The notes under the pieces are model-generated. The model had not been told where the DNA came from. It ran no database searches and saw only the letters and a list, made by a program, of their open reading frames with translations. From assembly GCA_963739385.1 (NCBI GenBank), contig CAVUAI010000045.1:1-64000 (forward strand): a stretch of 64,000 nt of DNA, read 5' to 3'. Shown here piece after piece: positions 45,078-53,874 of this stretch. The stretch comes from VAZQ01 sp963739385. Its GTDB lineage: Bacteria; Pseudomonadota; Alphaproteobacteria; Rhizobiales; Xanthobacteraceae. The first letter of the stretch is position 1. Each line of letters starts with the position of its first letter. A program made the translations under genes and the position numbers.

Positions 45078-46516
45078 ACCTGCGACTCCCTGCTGGCTAT
45101 GTTGAGGGCAAGGCGGCGCAAGCAGCAGCGGAGGCGCGCGAGTTGTTCTGGGCGTTCCGCAAGAATTTGCGCTACGGGACGATGATGCTGTGGGGCTGGT
45201 GGGTTGAGTTGGTCGCCCTCGAATTGCAACAGTTTTACCAAGATTTTGTGGCTGGGCGCAGGCCCCGGCTGGCGCTGATGGCACCACCGCAGCATGGAAA
45301 GTCGTTGACCGCGATCGACTTCATCGCCTGGATCAGCGGCAAGAATCCCGACATCAAGACGATCTTCGCCTCGTTCTCAGCCGACCTGGGCGTGCACGCC
45401 AATCGGGAGTTGCAGCGCATCTTTCAGAGCGAGCGCTACAAGCGGATTTTTCCGTTCACTAGGATCGGTGGGATGGGACGGGCTGGCAATGCAACAACGA
45501 GCTGATCGAGTTCGTTGGGCGGCGTGGATCATTTCGCAACACCACGGTGGAAGGGCAGATCACGGCATGGAGCTGCACTTGGGCGTGATTGATGACCCAG
45601 TGAAGGGCAGCGCCGAGGCGCACTCGCGCGTGATTAGAGACCGAACGTGGAACTGGTTCGTCGATGATTTTTGTACACGTTTTGCAGCGAACGGCGCGCT
45701 GCTGGTGATCATGACGCGTTGGCACGTCGATGATTTGCTGGGGCGCTTCATCGAGCGTATTCCGGGCGTCCGTGTGCTGCGCTTTCCTGCAATCTGCGAG
45801 CGCGATGATAACTACCGGCGAGCCGGCGAGCCTCTGTTTCCGGAATTGAAACCTTTGGATTTTCTGCTGGGGCAGAAGAAGCTGCTGACCGAGGGCTCGT
45901 GGCAGGCGCTCTATCAGCAGTCGCCGTTCATCATCGGCGGCGGCATCTTCCCGATCGAGAAGCTCAAGACGCTGCAGATGGTCGATCGCTCGCGCGTGCT
46001 CAAGAGCTGTCGCTATTTCGATAAAGCGGGAACTGAATTGGCGAAGGTGCGTATACTGCCGGCGCTTTGATCCACATGCTTAAGGACAATCATTTTGTCA
46101 TCGAGCATGTTGTACGTGGGCGCTGGGGTGCGCTTGAGCGTGAAGAGAAAATAAAGTTTTGGGCTGAACGCGATCGCGTGAAATGCCGGCCAGGTGCATA
46201 TGAAATCGGTGTTGAACAAGAGCCAGGCAGTGGCGGCAAAGAAAGTGCTGAAGCGACGATCCGTAATCTCCGCGGTTTCAAAGTGTTCGCTGACAGAGTA
46301 ACAGGCTCGAAGGAAGTTCGAGCTGAACCGTTTGCAGCGCAGGTGCAAGGTGGCAACGTGAGCTTGGTCGCTGGTATGTATCAGGCAGACCTGCTCGATG
46401 AGATGATCTCGTTCCCTAATGGGAAGTATCGCGACCAGGTCGACGCCTGCAGCGGCGCGTTCAACCGCCTGATTTCAGGTCCGGTCTACAACCTGTGGGG
46501 AGGCGCCGTTGACTGA
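45074..46516 (+). pseudogene. Phage terminase large subunit, three frameshifts
   Basis: Large terminase (packaging ATPase/nuclease) in four pieces. Piece 1 (45074 on) has RLALMAPPQHGKSLTAIDFI, the Walker A region (PPQHGKS), and SADLGVHANRELQRIF. Piece 2 reads GWQCNNELIEFVGRRGSFRN. Piece 3 has ELHLGVIDDPVKGSAEAHSR, GALLVIMTRWHVDDLLGRFI (Walker B/C region) and QQSPFIIGGGIFPIEKLKTL. Piece 4 (from about 46042) has RNLRGFKVFADRVTGSKEVR and ends WGGAVD. Breaks: a missing G at 45470-45472, a missing G at 45564-45566, and an indel near 46034-46042. Not functional as read; a duplicated C-terminal segment follows. Confidence 0.75.
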
Positions 46517-46604
46517 TCGCCGCGACCAGGTCGACGCGTGCTCGGTCGCATTCAACCGCCTGGTTGCGGCGTCGACGTATAACCTGGATGCGCTGGCGTC
46601 TTGA
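46430..46604 (+). repeat. Imperfect tandem duplication of the terminase C-terminal coding segment
   Basis: The segment CGCGACCAGGTCGACGC starts at 46430 and recurs at 46521. Translated, copy 1 gives RDQVDACSGAFNRLISGPVY and copy 2 RDQVDACSVAFNRLVAASTY followed by NLDALAS and a stop. The period is 91 bases, so copy 2 falls out of frame with the terminase. The copies differ at many third positions, so the duplication is old or derived from a related phage. Confidence 0.65.
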
Positions 46605-46783
46605 TGCGTGACTGGCTCGACGCGGTCGGCGCGGTGCTCGGCGCGGCCTATGACGCGAAACGCATATTGGTCCCGGGTCAGCGACCTCATCGAGGCTCCG
46701 TTTGGCGCCAGGGCCTATTAGCCTATGGCGCTATCCTAGGGCTTACTAAGCTCCTGGCAAGCATGATCACGAGCGATGACTGA
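46604..46783 (+). CDS. Small hypothetical ORF after the terminase relic
   Basis: 59 codons from ATG 46604 (MRDWLDAVGAVLGAAYDAKR; GLLAYGAILGLTKLLASMIT). The C-terminal end could be a membrane helix. No ribosome site and no family recognised. The frame could also be broken, because an alternative frame reads a plausible stretch (VSDLIEAPFGARAY) before a stop near 46722. Confidence 0.3.
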   Translation: MRDWLDAVGAVLGAAYDAKRILVPGQRPHRGSVWRQGLLAYGAILGLTKLLASMITSDD

Positions 46784-47005
46784 ATAGCACCACCCAGCAG
46801 AATCTCCCGACCGCGCATTGGCGTTCTCGTCCATGGCACCGTCGGCTTCCAAGGCGCGCCGGTCGGCTGCTAACGTGGCGCACGGCCGGACGACCATCAA
46901 TTTGCCGCGAACGCCGGCCTCGCCCCGGATTGGCGAGGGAGGCCTTACGAAAAAAATCCAAGTCGCCCGCGCGTCCGCTGGATGTCCGGAGACCTCTTCG
47001 GTCCC
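46784..47005. other. Intergenic, nothing recognised
   Basis: Short stretch downstream of the convergent XRE gene. No hairpin terminator, gene or repeat stands out. Confidence 0.4.
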
Positions 47006-47251
47006 TCACCGCTTCTTCTTCATTAACCGCACGCCGATGCCGCCGGATTGGTCCTCTTCAGTGAATTGAATTCCGGCTTTCTCAAAGGCCGCCTGAATCC
47101 TGAGCACGGTCGAGACGTAGCCCATGACAGGACCGCGCTGAGCTTCAATCCGCCGAATGGTCGTTATGCCGACGTCAGCGGCCCGAGCGAGATCATCTTG
47201 TCGCCAGTCTAGCAATGCCCGAGCTGCCCGTATTTGTGCTGCAAAAAGCAT
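47006..47251 (-). CDS. XRE-family HTH, phage-repressor-like
   Basis: 81 residues from ATG 47251: MLFAAQIRAARALLDWRQDD, LARAADVGITTIRRIEAQRG and a C-terminal AAFEKAGIQFTEEDQSGGIG. The first two segments form a Cro/CI-type HTH, and the ending is typical of small single-domain regulators in alphaproteobacteria. A TTG at 47287 opens the frame but is less likely. It faces away from the YqaJ/ERF genes, and the 272 bases between them probably carry the promoters it controls. Confidence 0.75.
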   Translation of the reverse strand: MLFAAQIRAARALLDWRQDDLARAADVGITTIRRIEAQRGPVMGYVSTVLRIQAAFEKAGIQFTEEDQSGGIGVRLMKKKR

Positions 47252-47522
47252 TGAATTGAGTGTTTCCGATTCGAACCATATTGACAAGAAACCTGAGTTG
47301 GTATAAAAACAACCGTCTATGCTTCGTAAGCTACCAACTGCAGGTTATTTGCGGCAATCGGCGATCGCATCCGACCGGAGCCGGTTCTCGATCCATGAGA
47401 CTTATAGACCTCTATTTGGGATGCCGGTCGCCCGAAGCCCCGACGCATCGGGGCGAAGCAGGGCGAGTGAGCACCTCTAGCAGGCTGCTGAAAAAACGCG
47501 GAATTTGGGTGAGGCTAAGCAT
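47252..47522. promoter_or_regulatory. Divergent regulatory gap with possible IS-end remnant
   Basis: Between the XRE gene and the YqaJ gene. At 47481-47495 it contains CAGGCTGCTGAAAAA, a sequence common at the ends of some IS families (IS1182-like), but no transposase and no matching second end is present. No palindromic operator for the XRE protein could be singled out. Confidence 0.4.
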
Positions 47523-48347
47523 ATGAAATCGAATGTATCCAATGAGAACCGGCGCCGCTTTATCGGCGGCTCGGATGCCCGCATCATCATGGGCAGCGAC
47601 GAGCAGGCGCTTGAACGGCTGTGGCGAGAAAAGCGGGGCGAACTGGAGCCGCAGGACCATTCGGGCAACCTGCTCGTCCAGCTTGGGCTGGCAACGGAGC
47701 ACCTGAACAGGCAGTGGTACGAGCGCACGACCGGGCACGTCGTCAAAGACGTCCAGAGCTGGGTGCGGCACCCGGTGATCCGCTGGATGGCTGCCACGCT
47801 GGACGGCATCGTCGAGGGCACCGGCGCAGTGTTCGAAGCGAAATTCATGCTGCCGTGGTCGTTCTCGGAGGAGGCAGCGGCGGAGAAGCACATGGCCCAG
47901 CTCCAGCACAACATGTGGGTCACCAATGCCACCGCCGCGGTGCTCTCGATTATCACCGGCGGCGGCAAGTGGGTCGAGATCAAGATACCAGCCAATTCGC
48001 TCTATCAGCACCTCCTTTTGACGGCGGAAAAGAAATTCTGGCGCTGCGTCGAGAGCGGCGAGCGCCCTCGCGTCTTCGGCGTCGAGCCACCGCGAGCTCG
48101 CATTGAGGCGGTGCGGATCGTCGATATGAGTGCGTCAAATGCTTGGGCCGAACTCTCCAGCGTATTTCGGCGCACACGCGAGGCCCACCTCGAGCATGAG
48201 AACGCCAAGGCGGAGCTCAAAGGCCTCATGCCAGAGGACGCCAAGGAGGCGATCGGGCATGGGATTAGGGCCAGACGCTCAAAATCAGGCGCCGTGAGCT
48301 TTGATGTCCTGAGCGCGGAGGGCGGCAGCCATGCACCGCTCCAGTGA
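47523..48347 (+). CDS. YqaJ-type viral recombinase/exonuclease
   Basis: 274 residues; lambda-exonuclease-like nuclease that resects double-stranded DNA ends to give 3' single strands. Seen: NRRRFIGGSDARIIMGSDEQ (the family's GGSD start), NLLVQLGLATEHLNRQWYER (Glu-containing active-site helix), RWMAATLDGIVEGTGAVFEA with KFM (the D-x(n)-E-x-K nuclease core) and MAQLQHNMWVTNATAAVLSI. ATG 47523 has GAGG upstream. Its end overlaps the ERF gene by 17 bases, so both are co-translated: a two-component phage recombination pair. Confidence 0.85.
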   Translation: MKSNVSNENRRRFIGGSDARIIMGSDEQALERLWREKRGELEPQDHSGNLLVQLGLATEHLNRQWYERTTGHVVKDVQSWVRHPVIRWMAATLDGIVEGTGAVFEAKFMLPWSFSEEAAAEKHMAQLQHNMWVTNATAAVLSIITGGGKWVEIKIPANSLYQHLLLTAEKKFWRCVESGERPRVFGVEPPRARIEAVRIVDMSASNAWAELSSVFRRTREAHLEHENAKAELKGLMPEDAKEAIGHGIRARRSKSGAVSFDVLSAEGGSHAPLQ

Positions 48348-49617
48348 TACAATCGCTACCATTGCGGCTGCCCTTGCCAAGGCGCAAGTGGAGCTGACCA
48401 ATCCAGAGAAGTCGCTCGTTGCCACCATCCGGTCCCCCTTCCCCCGGGAGGCGGACCGCACCTTCCGCTATGCCCCGCTGTCGAGCGGGTTGGACATCGT
48501 GCGCAAGAGCCTTGGCCGGCATGAGATCGCGACGATCCAGGCAACGGGCATCGATAAAGAAGCCGGCCTTCTTCGCCTCACGACCGTTCTTGCGCATTCG
48601 TCCGGGGAATGGATCTCCTCGGAATGGCCGGTATGCCAAATCAGCGACATCGCCTCGGCACAGCGCATGGGAGCCGCCCTCACCTATGCGCGGCGGTATG
48701 CCCTTTTCACGCTCGTGGGCATTGCCGGAGAAGATGATCTCGATGCCCCGGATCTCGGCGCTGCCCCCAAGCCTGCAGCGGAGCTGCCACGGCCGGGCAG
48801 CCAATCAAATGGGCAAGCTGCGGCAGGGAAACGGACAGCGCCTGGTGATGGAAAGCTTCCAGAGCCCTCCGCAAGGTCCGTCCTCGGAGTACAGCTATCG
48901 GCAAGCCTTCGGGAGAGCCTGATTGAGCAAATGGCGGCTATAAATTCGGCGGACGAGGCGGCGGCCTGGGCGCATCGGAATCTGCCTGCCAAGAACACGC
49001 TGACAGCTGCAGACGCGAAAATAGTGGAGGAGCGGTTCCGGGCAAGGCTCTCCGCGATCGGCCCCTCGCATGGTACTTGTGACCGTCCGGCCGAGGGTTA
49101 TGAGCCGCCTCATGCTGTCCCGGAGCAAACCGGGGTGTCCAGCGCGTCGGACGCGGCTACCCGCCAGAAAGCACCAAAGCGGGCCACCAAAAAGCAATCT
49201 CGCAGCGATGCAATCCGTGCTTTGGGAAAAACGGTTCGCCTGCGCGATAAGGATCACCGGAGATTCGTGCTGCGACAGGCGTGCCTCGTGTGCGGCCGCG
49301 TGCCGTCGGATCCGCATCATCTCACCTTTACACAACCGCGTGCACTCGGGCGCCGTGTGAGCGACGAGTTCATCGTCCCGGTCTGCCGAATCCATCATCG
49401 AGAGCTACATCGCTCTGGTAACGAGGCCGCATGGTGGCGGAAGTTCAACATCGACCCGATTCCTATCGCGCTTAGGCTCTGGGAGCAGACGCGGACGGAT
49501 GGCGGTCAAAGTGACCCGAAGCTTTGGAAAAACGCCCGCCTGGATGAGGGACGAACTGATTCCAAGCCGGCATCGCAAGGTGCCGCCGGTGACGGAGCTT
49601 CAGAAACGCCGGCCTAA
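48331..49617 (+). CDS. ERF single-strand annealing protein fused to HNH-like domain
   Basis: 428 residues. Residues about 1-135 are ERF family (IAAALAKAQVELTNPEKSLV, FRYAPLSSGLDIVRKSLGRH, SDIASAQRMGAALTYARRYA, LFTLVGIAGEDDLDAP), the annealing partner of YqaJ-type exonucleases. A disordered linker (about 135-285) follows, and then a zinc/HNH-like nuclease domain: RQACLVCGRVPSDPHHLTFT (CxxC and DPHH), EFIVPVCRIHHRELHRSGNE (the second C..HH). Relatives usually carry only one of these domains. The last 60 residues are low complexity. No frameshift needed to join the domains, so this looks like a true fusion. Confidence 0.82.
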   Translation: MHRSSDTIATIAAALAKAQVELTNPEKSLVATIRSPFPREADRTFRYAPLSSGLDIVRKSLGRHEIATIQATGIDKEAGLLRLTTVLAHSSGEWISSEWPVCQISDIASAQRMGAALTYARRYALFTLVGIAGEDDLDAPDLGAAPKPAAELPRPGSQSNGQAAAGKRTAPGDGKLPEPSARSVLGVQLSASLRESLIEQMAAINSADEAAAWAHRNLPAKNTLTAADAKIVEERFRARLSAIGPSHGTCDRPAEGYEPPHAVPEQTGVSSASDAATRQKAPKRATKKQSRSDAIRALGKTVRLRDKDHRRFVLRQACLVCGRVPSDPHHLTFTQPRALGRRVSDEFIVPVCRIHHRELHRSGNEAAWWRKFNIDPIPIALRLWEQTRTDGGQSDPKLWKNARLDEGRTDSKPASQGAAGDGASETPA

Positions 49618-49628
49618 GGACGGCCGAT

Positions 49629-51062
49629 ATGCTCAACGAGATGGTGCTTTGTGAGGAGCTGTTTCACACTCCCAGCGGCGTCGCATTCGCCGATTTCATA
49701 ACAGAGGGCCACCGAGAAACTTGGCCCATTCGCAGCAAACGTTTCCGAACCTGGCTGCGGCGCTGCTACTACCACGCAACCGGGTCCGCGCCGAGCGCGG
49801 CGGCCATCCGGTCAGCGCTCGATCTGCTCGAAGCCCGCGCGCAATTTGATGGTCCCGAGCGCGCGGTCAATACCCGCGTCGCCGAGCATGCCGGCCGGCT
49901 CTATCTTGATCTTGCCGATGAGCATTGGCGCGCCGTTGCGATTGGCCCCGACGGCTGGCGAGTGCTCGGATGCCCGCCAGTGCGGTTCCGTCGAGCCCCT
50001 GGTATGTTGCCGCTGCCGGTACCGGAGCGCGGCGGATCGATCGAAGCCCTGCAGTCCTTCCTCAATCTTTCGAACCAGAACGACTTTGTGTTGGTCGTCG
50101 CATGGCTGCTGGCCGCGTTGCGATCGAGCGGTCCCTATCCGCTGCTCGCAATATCCGGCGAGCAGGGCTCGACGAAGACAGTTCTATCAAAGCTCCTCAG
50201 GGCGCTGGTCGATCCCAATGTGGCCCCGGTCAGAGCGCTCCCGCGCGAGGAACGCGAGCTGATGATTGCGGCCAACAATGGCCATCTGCTTGCCTTCGAT
50301 AATCTGTCCGGCTTGCCGGCCTGGCTCTCCGATGCACTCTGCCGGCTTGCGAGCGGTGGCAGTTTCGCGGTCCGGCAGCTCTACACCGATGATGAAGAGG
50401 TGCTGTTTAAAGCGGCGCGTCCTACCCTCTTGAATGGGATCGAGGATATCATTGGCCGCTCAGATTTGGCCGACCGCGCGATTTTGCTGACCTTGGGGCC
50501 GATTGGCGAGGAACAGCGTCGTTCCGAGACCGAGCTTTGGCGGGAATTCGAACTTGCGAGGCCCGCGATCCTTGGGGCCCTGCTTGATGCGGCGGCACAC
50601 GGTTTAAGAGCTGTGGGTTCCGTTCACCTCGGCCGGCTACCGCGAATGGCCGACTTCGCGCTCTGGGCCACGGCCTGCGAAACAGGTCTCTGGCCCGCCA
50701 ACACCTTCACTCGCGCCTACGCAGCCAACCGCAAGGCCGCGATCGAGGGCATCATCGACGCCGATCCGATCGCCGCTTGCGTGCGCGAGTTCATGAGCGA
50801 GCGCCCCTCCTGGACGGGTAGCGCCGCCGATCTTCTGCGGGTCAGCGTTGAACGCAGCAGTGATCGTATCCCGAAGGACGGCACCGGTTGGGCGAAAAAT
50901 CCCCGCGCCCTCGCCGGCCACTTGCGTCGCGCACAGACGTTTCTTCGGGCGCTCGGTATCGAGATTGCGTTCAGTCGTGAAGGCCGAGCCGGAAGCAGAG
51001 TAATCCGGATGCGTTCATTTCCCCGAAAACACCGTCAGCACCGTCAGCAGCGTCAGCGATAG
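49629..51062 (+). CDS. P-loop ATP-binding protein of mobile elements (D5-helicase-like)
   Basis: 477 residues. Walker A LAISGEQGSTKTVLSKLLRA near residue 178 (GEQGSTKT) and Walker B LLAFDNLSGLPAWLSDALCR, with GGSFAVRQLYTDDEEVLFKA and RPTLLNGIEDIIGRSDLADR beyond. This pattern is seen in ATPases next to phage or element replication genes and may load or act as a helicase; no primase domain is present. Starts 11 bases after the ERF gene. The C-terminus is a run of His/Arg/Gln caused by three 9-base repeats (51031-51057); reading frame +1 there gives TVSTVSSVSD, so a frameshift near 51024-51030 is possible. Confidence 0.7.
   Translation: MLNEMVLCEELFHTPSGVAFADFITEGHRETWPIRSKRFRTWLRRCYYHATGSAPSAAAIRSALDLLEARAQFDGPERAVNTRVAEHAGRLYLDLADEHWRAVAIGPDGWRVLGCPPVRFRRAPGMLPLPVPERGGSIEALQSFLNLSNQNDFVLVVAWLLAALRSSGPYPLLAISGEQGSTKTVLSKLLRALVDPNVAPVRALPREERELMIAANNGHLLAFDNLSGLPAWLSDALCRLASGGSFAVRQLYTDDEEVLFKAARPTLLNGIEDIIGRSDLADRAILLTLGPIGEEQRRSETELWREFELARPAILGALLDAAAHGLRAVGSVHLGRLPRMADFALWATACETGLWPANTFTRAYAANRKAAIEGIIDADPIAACVREFMSERPSWTGSAADLLRVSVERSSDRIPKDGTGWAKNPRALAGHLRRAQTFLRALGIEIAFSREGRAGSRVIRMRSFPRKHRQHRQQRQR
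51031..51057 (+). repeat. Three 9-base tandem repeats
   Basis: ACCGTCAGC, ACCGTCAGC and AGCGTCAGC in a row, at the 3' end of the ATPase gene. The period is a multiple of three, so copy-number change would not shift the frame. Confidence 0.7.
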
Positions 51063-51243
51063 TGGATCCGGAGCCGACCCAGAACAACAGCCCTGGGGTC
51101 CGGCATATCCCGTTTGCGACGACAGCTGTCGACCTGGCTCGCGCCCACCCCTGCAGGTGCCCAGTAGGGCCGCAGACGTTGCTGACCTCTGGGGAGGCGC
51201 TCAGGATCGGCAGCGCGGCACACCGAGAAGGCCGGCAATGCCT

Positions 51244-51624
51244 TCAGACCTTCTCGACCGCGCCGCCGGATTCCACCCAGTCCTTGAAGCCGCCGAGATT
51301 TCGCACGTCCTTGTACCCCAGATCCTGCAACGTCTTGCCCGCCAGCGCGGATCGTCCGCCGGAGGCGCAGTAGACGAGAACGGTCTTGTCGCGGTTGAAC
51401 GCCTTGTCGTGATACGGCAACTCCGCATCGGCCCGGAACTCGAGCATCCCGCGTGGCACGTGCACCGCGCCCCGGACCTTGCCCGCGCTCTGCAGCTCGG
51501 TGCCGTCACGCACGTCAACCACGAGGACATTCGCGTCCCCGATCAGGCCAGCTGCCTCTTGCGGGCTGATCTTCGGGACCGACGCATTCGCGGCGGCCAG
51601 CAATTCCTTCACTGAAGTCGGCAT
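51244..51624 (-). CDS. Rhodanese-like sulfurtransferase
   Basis: 126 residues, single rhodanese domain. Seen: ANVLVVDVRDGTELQSAGKV, GAVHVPRGMLEFRAD, VLVYCASGGRSALAGKTLQD with the active Cys86, and DVRNLGGFKDWVESGGAVEK. ATG 51624 lies six bases past GGGAGG; an ATG six bases earlier directly abuts the ribosome site. Cytosolic, role in sulfur transfer or detoxification unknown. First chromosomal-type gene after the phage block. Confidence 0.85.
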   Translation of the reverse strand: MPTSVKELLAAANASVPKISPQEAAGLIGDANVLVVDVRDGTELQSAGKVRGAVHVPRGMLEFRADAELPYHDKAFNRDKTVLVYCASGGRSALAGKTLQDLGYKDVRNLGGFKDWVESGGAVEKV

Positions 51625-51845
51625 CTTCATCCTCCCGTCTCGCTCCCGCCCTTCGCCCCGCCTGGTGGGGTTAGCTGGCGCCTCCAGCATTCTCTACCCA
51701 GGGCCCTTGATCAAGACGCGCGCCGGCGCGCAGGTGGCCGACCCAGGGATGGCCGCAGTTTGCAGCTTCGCTGTCGAGATCGTGCGCGCGTGCGCGCAAG
51801 CGGCAAGGTGGCAGGGCTTGCGTTTCGCGCCCCGACCGCACCAAT

Positions 51846-52736
51846 CTAGGACGCCGCCGCGAAGAATTTGTCGAGCTCCGCCGCCGTCTGCTCCGGCATC
51901 TCCTCCGGAAAGAAATGGCCGCCATCGAGCGGGGTGCCGCGAACATCATCTGCCCAGGCGCGCCACAGCGCCAGCGGGCCGCCGGCCTCGGCGTACCATG
52001 AGTTCAACGGCCCTCGGCCGCTCCACAGCGCCAGCACCGGACACGCAATGCGCCGACCGGCGTGGCGATCCGCCGCATCGTGTTCGCGGTCGATCGTCGC
52101 CGCCGCCCGATACTCCTCGCAGATCGCGTGCACGTGCGCAGGATCGCGCAACGCATCGACATACGCCGTCCGCACCTCGTCGCCGAAGGCGCGCGCCGGC
52201 GAACCCCAGCCGCCGAGCGCGTCGTCGATCACGGCATCGGGAGCGGCGGTGATAAGCCGCTCGGGAAGCGGCGCGGGCTGCGCCAGCAGCGACCACGGCC
52301 AAAAAGCCGTCGCCACGCGGCTGTCGGCCCGCTCCCAGACGTCGGCCGTGGTAAGGATATCGAGGACGGCGAGGCGGACCACGCATTGCGGGTGATCGAG
52401 CGCGAGCCGATAGGCGACGCGGCCGCCGCGGTCATGGCCGGCAAGCGAGAAGCGCGGGAAGCCGAGCGCTGCCATGACCGACACCATGTCGTTCGCCATC
52501 GCCCGTTTGGCGTAAGGCGCGTGATCCGCGCGCGAGGCCGGACAGCCGCTGCGGCCATAGCCGCGCAGGTCCGGACAGATCACCGTGAAGCGGCGCGCCA
52601 GCAAGGGCGCCACCGACCGCCACATCAGGTGCGTCTGCGGAAATCCGTGCAGCAGCAGAAGCGCCGGTCCGGAGCCACCGCGGCGCAGGAAGATCGTCGT
52701 GTCCTTCGTCTGCAGGTCGAGCAGATTTGAAATCAT
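51846..52736 (-). CDS. Alpha/beta hydrolase, haloacetate-dehalogenase-like
   Basis: 296 residues, fold and spacing of the fluoroacetate dehalogenase group. Nucleophile Asp102 in LAGHDRGGRVAYRLALDHP with the carboxylate-binding Arg103 and Arg106, and a C-terminal His in TPLDGGHFFPEEMPEQT. The halide-pocket His that normally precedes Trp is Pro here (FWPWSLLAQPAPLPE), and the pocket Tyr position after the EEYRAA segment reads Thr, so defluorination is doubtful; another ester or halide substrate is more likely. Start at ATG 52736. Single gene. Confidence 0.78.
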   Translation of the reverse strand: MISNLLDLQTKDTTIFLRRGGSGPALLLLHGFPQTHLMWRSVAPLLARRFTVICPDLRGYGRSGCPASRADHAPYAKRAMANDMVSVMAALGFPRFSLAGHDRGGRVAYRLALDHPQCVVRLAVLDILTTADVWERADSRVATAFWPWSLLAQPAPLPERLITAAPDAVIDDALGGWGSPARAFGDEVRTAYVDALRDPAHVHAICEEYRAAATIDREHDAADRHAGRRIACPVLALWSGRGPLNSWYAEAGGPLALWRAWADDVRGTPLDGGHFFPEEMPEQTAAELDKFFAAAS

Positions 52737-52883
52737 TCCATGGCACTGGAGACGTCATCGTATAAGTCCGGTCGACAGGTGGTGTCTTGCGCAGACCTGG
52801 ATCATTCGATCACCATGCGAAAGGGCCGGGCGAAGCAAGCGTGCCGAATGGTTGTTTGACTACGGCACGACGCGCAACGGACC

Positions 52884-53845
52884 TCATTCCACCTTCAGCC
52901 CGAGCTCCGGCACGATCTGCTTCCAGCGCGGCACCTCGCTCTCCATGCGCCTGCGCAGCACGTCCGCCGGAGTGACCAGCATGGTCATGCCGGCGCCGGC
53001 CGCCCGCTGCGCGAGCGCGGGATCGCTGCGCACCTTGGGCAGTTCCGCTTCCAGGCGCGCCAGCACGCGGGCCGGCAGGCCGCGCGGCGCGAACAGCCCA
53101 TACCAGTTGGTCATGACATAGCCCGGCACTGCTTCGCCGATGGTGGGGACGTCGGCAAGCTCAGGCATGCGGCTCGCCCCGCCGACCGCGAGCACGCGCA
53201 GCCGGCCGTCGCGCGCATGCGCGAGCAATTCGATCGCATTGGTCACCACCAGATCGATGTCGCCGGCATAGAGCGCGGTGATCGCGAGCGAGATGCCGCG
53301 AAACGGCACGTGCAGGAGATCGATCCCGGCCATGCGCTTGAGCAGCTCGGCGCCGAGATGATTGCCGGTGCCCACGCCGCCGGAGCCGTAGGTCAGTCTG
53401 CCCGGCTGCGCCTTCGCCCTGGCGACGAGGTCGGCGAAATCGCGCACCGGCGAGTCGGCGCGCACCGCTACGCTGATCGGGAACTCGGTGATCAGGCTCA
53501 ATGGGACGAGCGCCGTGAGCGGATCGAAACCGAGCTTGGGATAGAGGGCGGGCGCTGCCGCCAGCGACGACGAGGTGAACAGGAAGGTGCCGCCGTCAGC
53601 GGGCGCCTGCACCACCGCCTGCGCGCCCACCGCGCCGCCCGCGCCGGCGCGATGCTCGAGGATGAAGGTGCCTCCGGTCTGCGCCGCGAGGCGGTCGATC
53701 AGCAGGCGGGCCGGGAGATCGAGCGGCCCGCCCGCGGCGTATGGCACGATCACGCGCACCGTTCCCGCCGGCCAGTCCTGCGCCACCGCCGGCGAGGCGA
53801 GCAAACGAGCGCGAACGCCAGCGCGACGAAGCGCAGGAGCGCCAT
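52884..53845 (-). pseudogene. Bug/TctC receptor 3, frameshift in signal peptide
   Basis: The mature receptor is intact: WPAGTVRVIVPYAAGGPLDL, PARLLIDRLAAQTGGTFILE, YGSGGVGTGNHLGAELLKRM, YVMTNWYGLFAPRGLPARVL. The signal peptide starting at ATG 53845 (MALLRFVALAFALVC) is in another frame; a single base missing around 53799-53803 separates it from LASPAVAQDW. A longer in-frame start upstream gives a sequence without a signal peptide. Close paralogue of the receptor at 54860; the two flank the SMP-30 gene. Confidence 0.75.
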
Positions 53846-53874
53846 GCGCGAGGTTCGTGAACCCGGCACTGCGC

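Noticed and set aside
47478..47500. Possible insertion-sequence end (CAGGCTGCTGAAAAA)
   Set aside because: No transposase, second end or target duplication is visible, so it is mentioned only as a weak remnant and not called a mobile element.
51244..51690. Extended rhodanese start at 51690
   Set aside because: The extra residues are low-complexity and the GGGAGG ribosome site points to the start at 51624.
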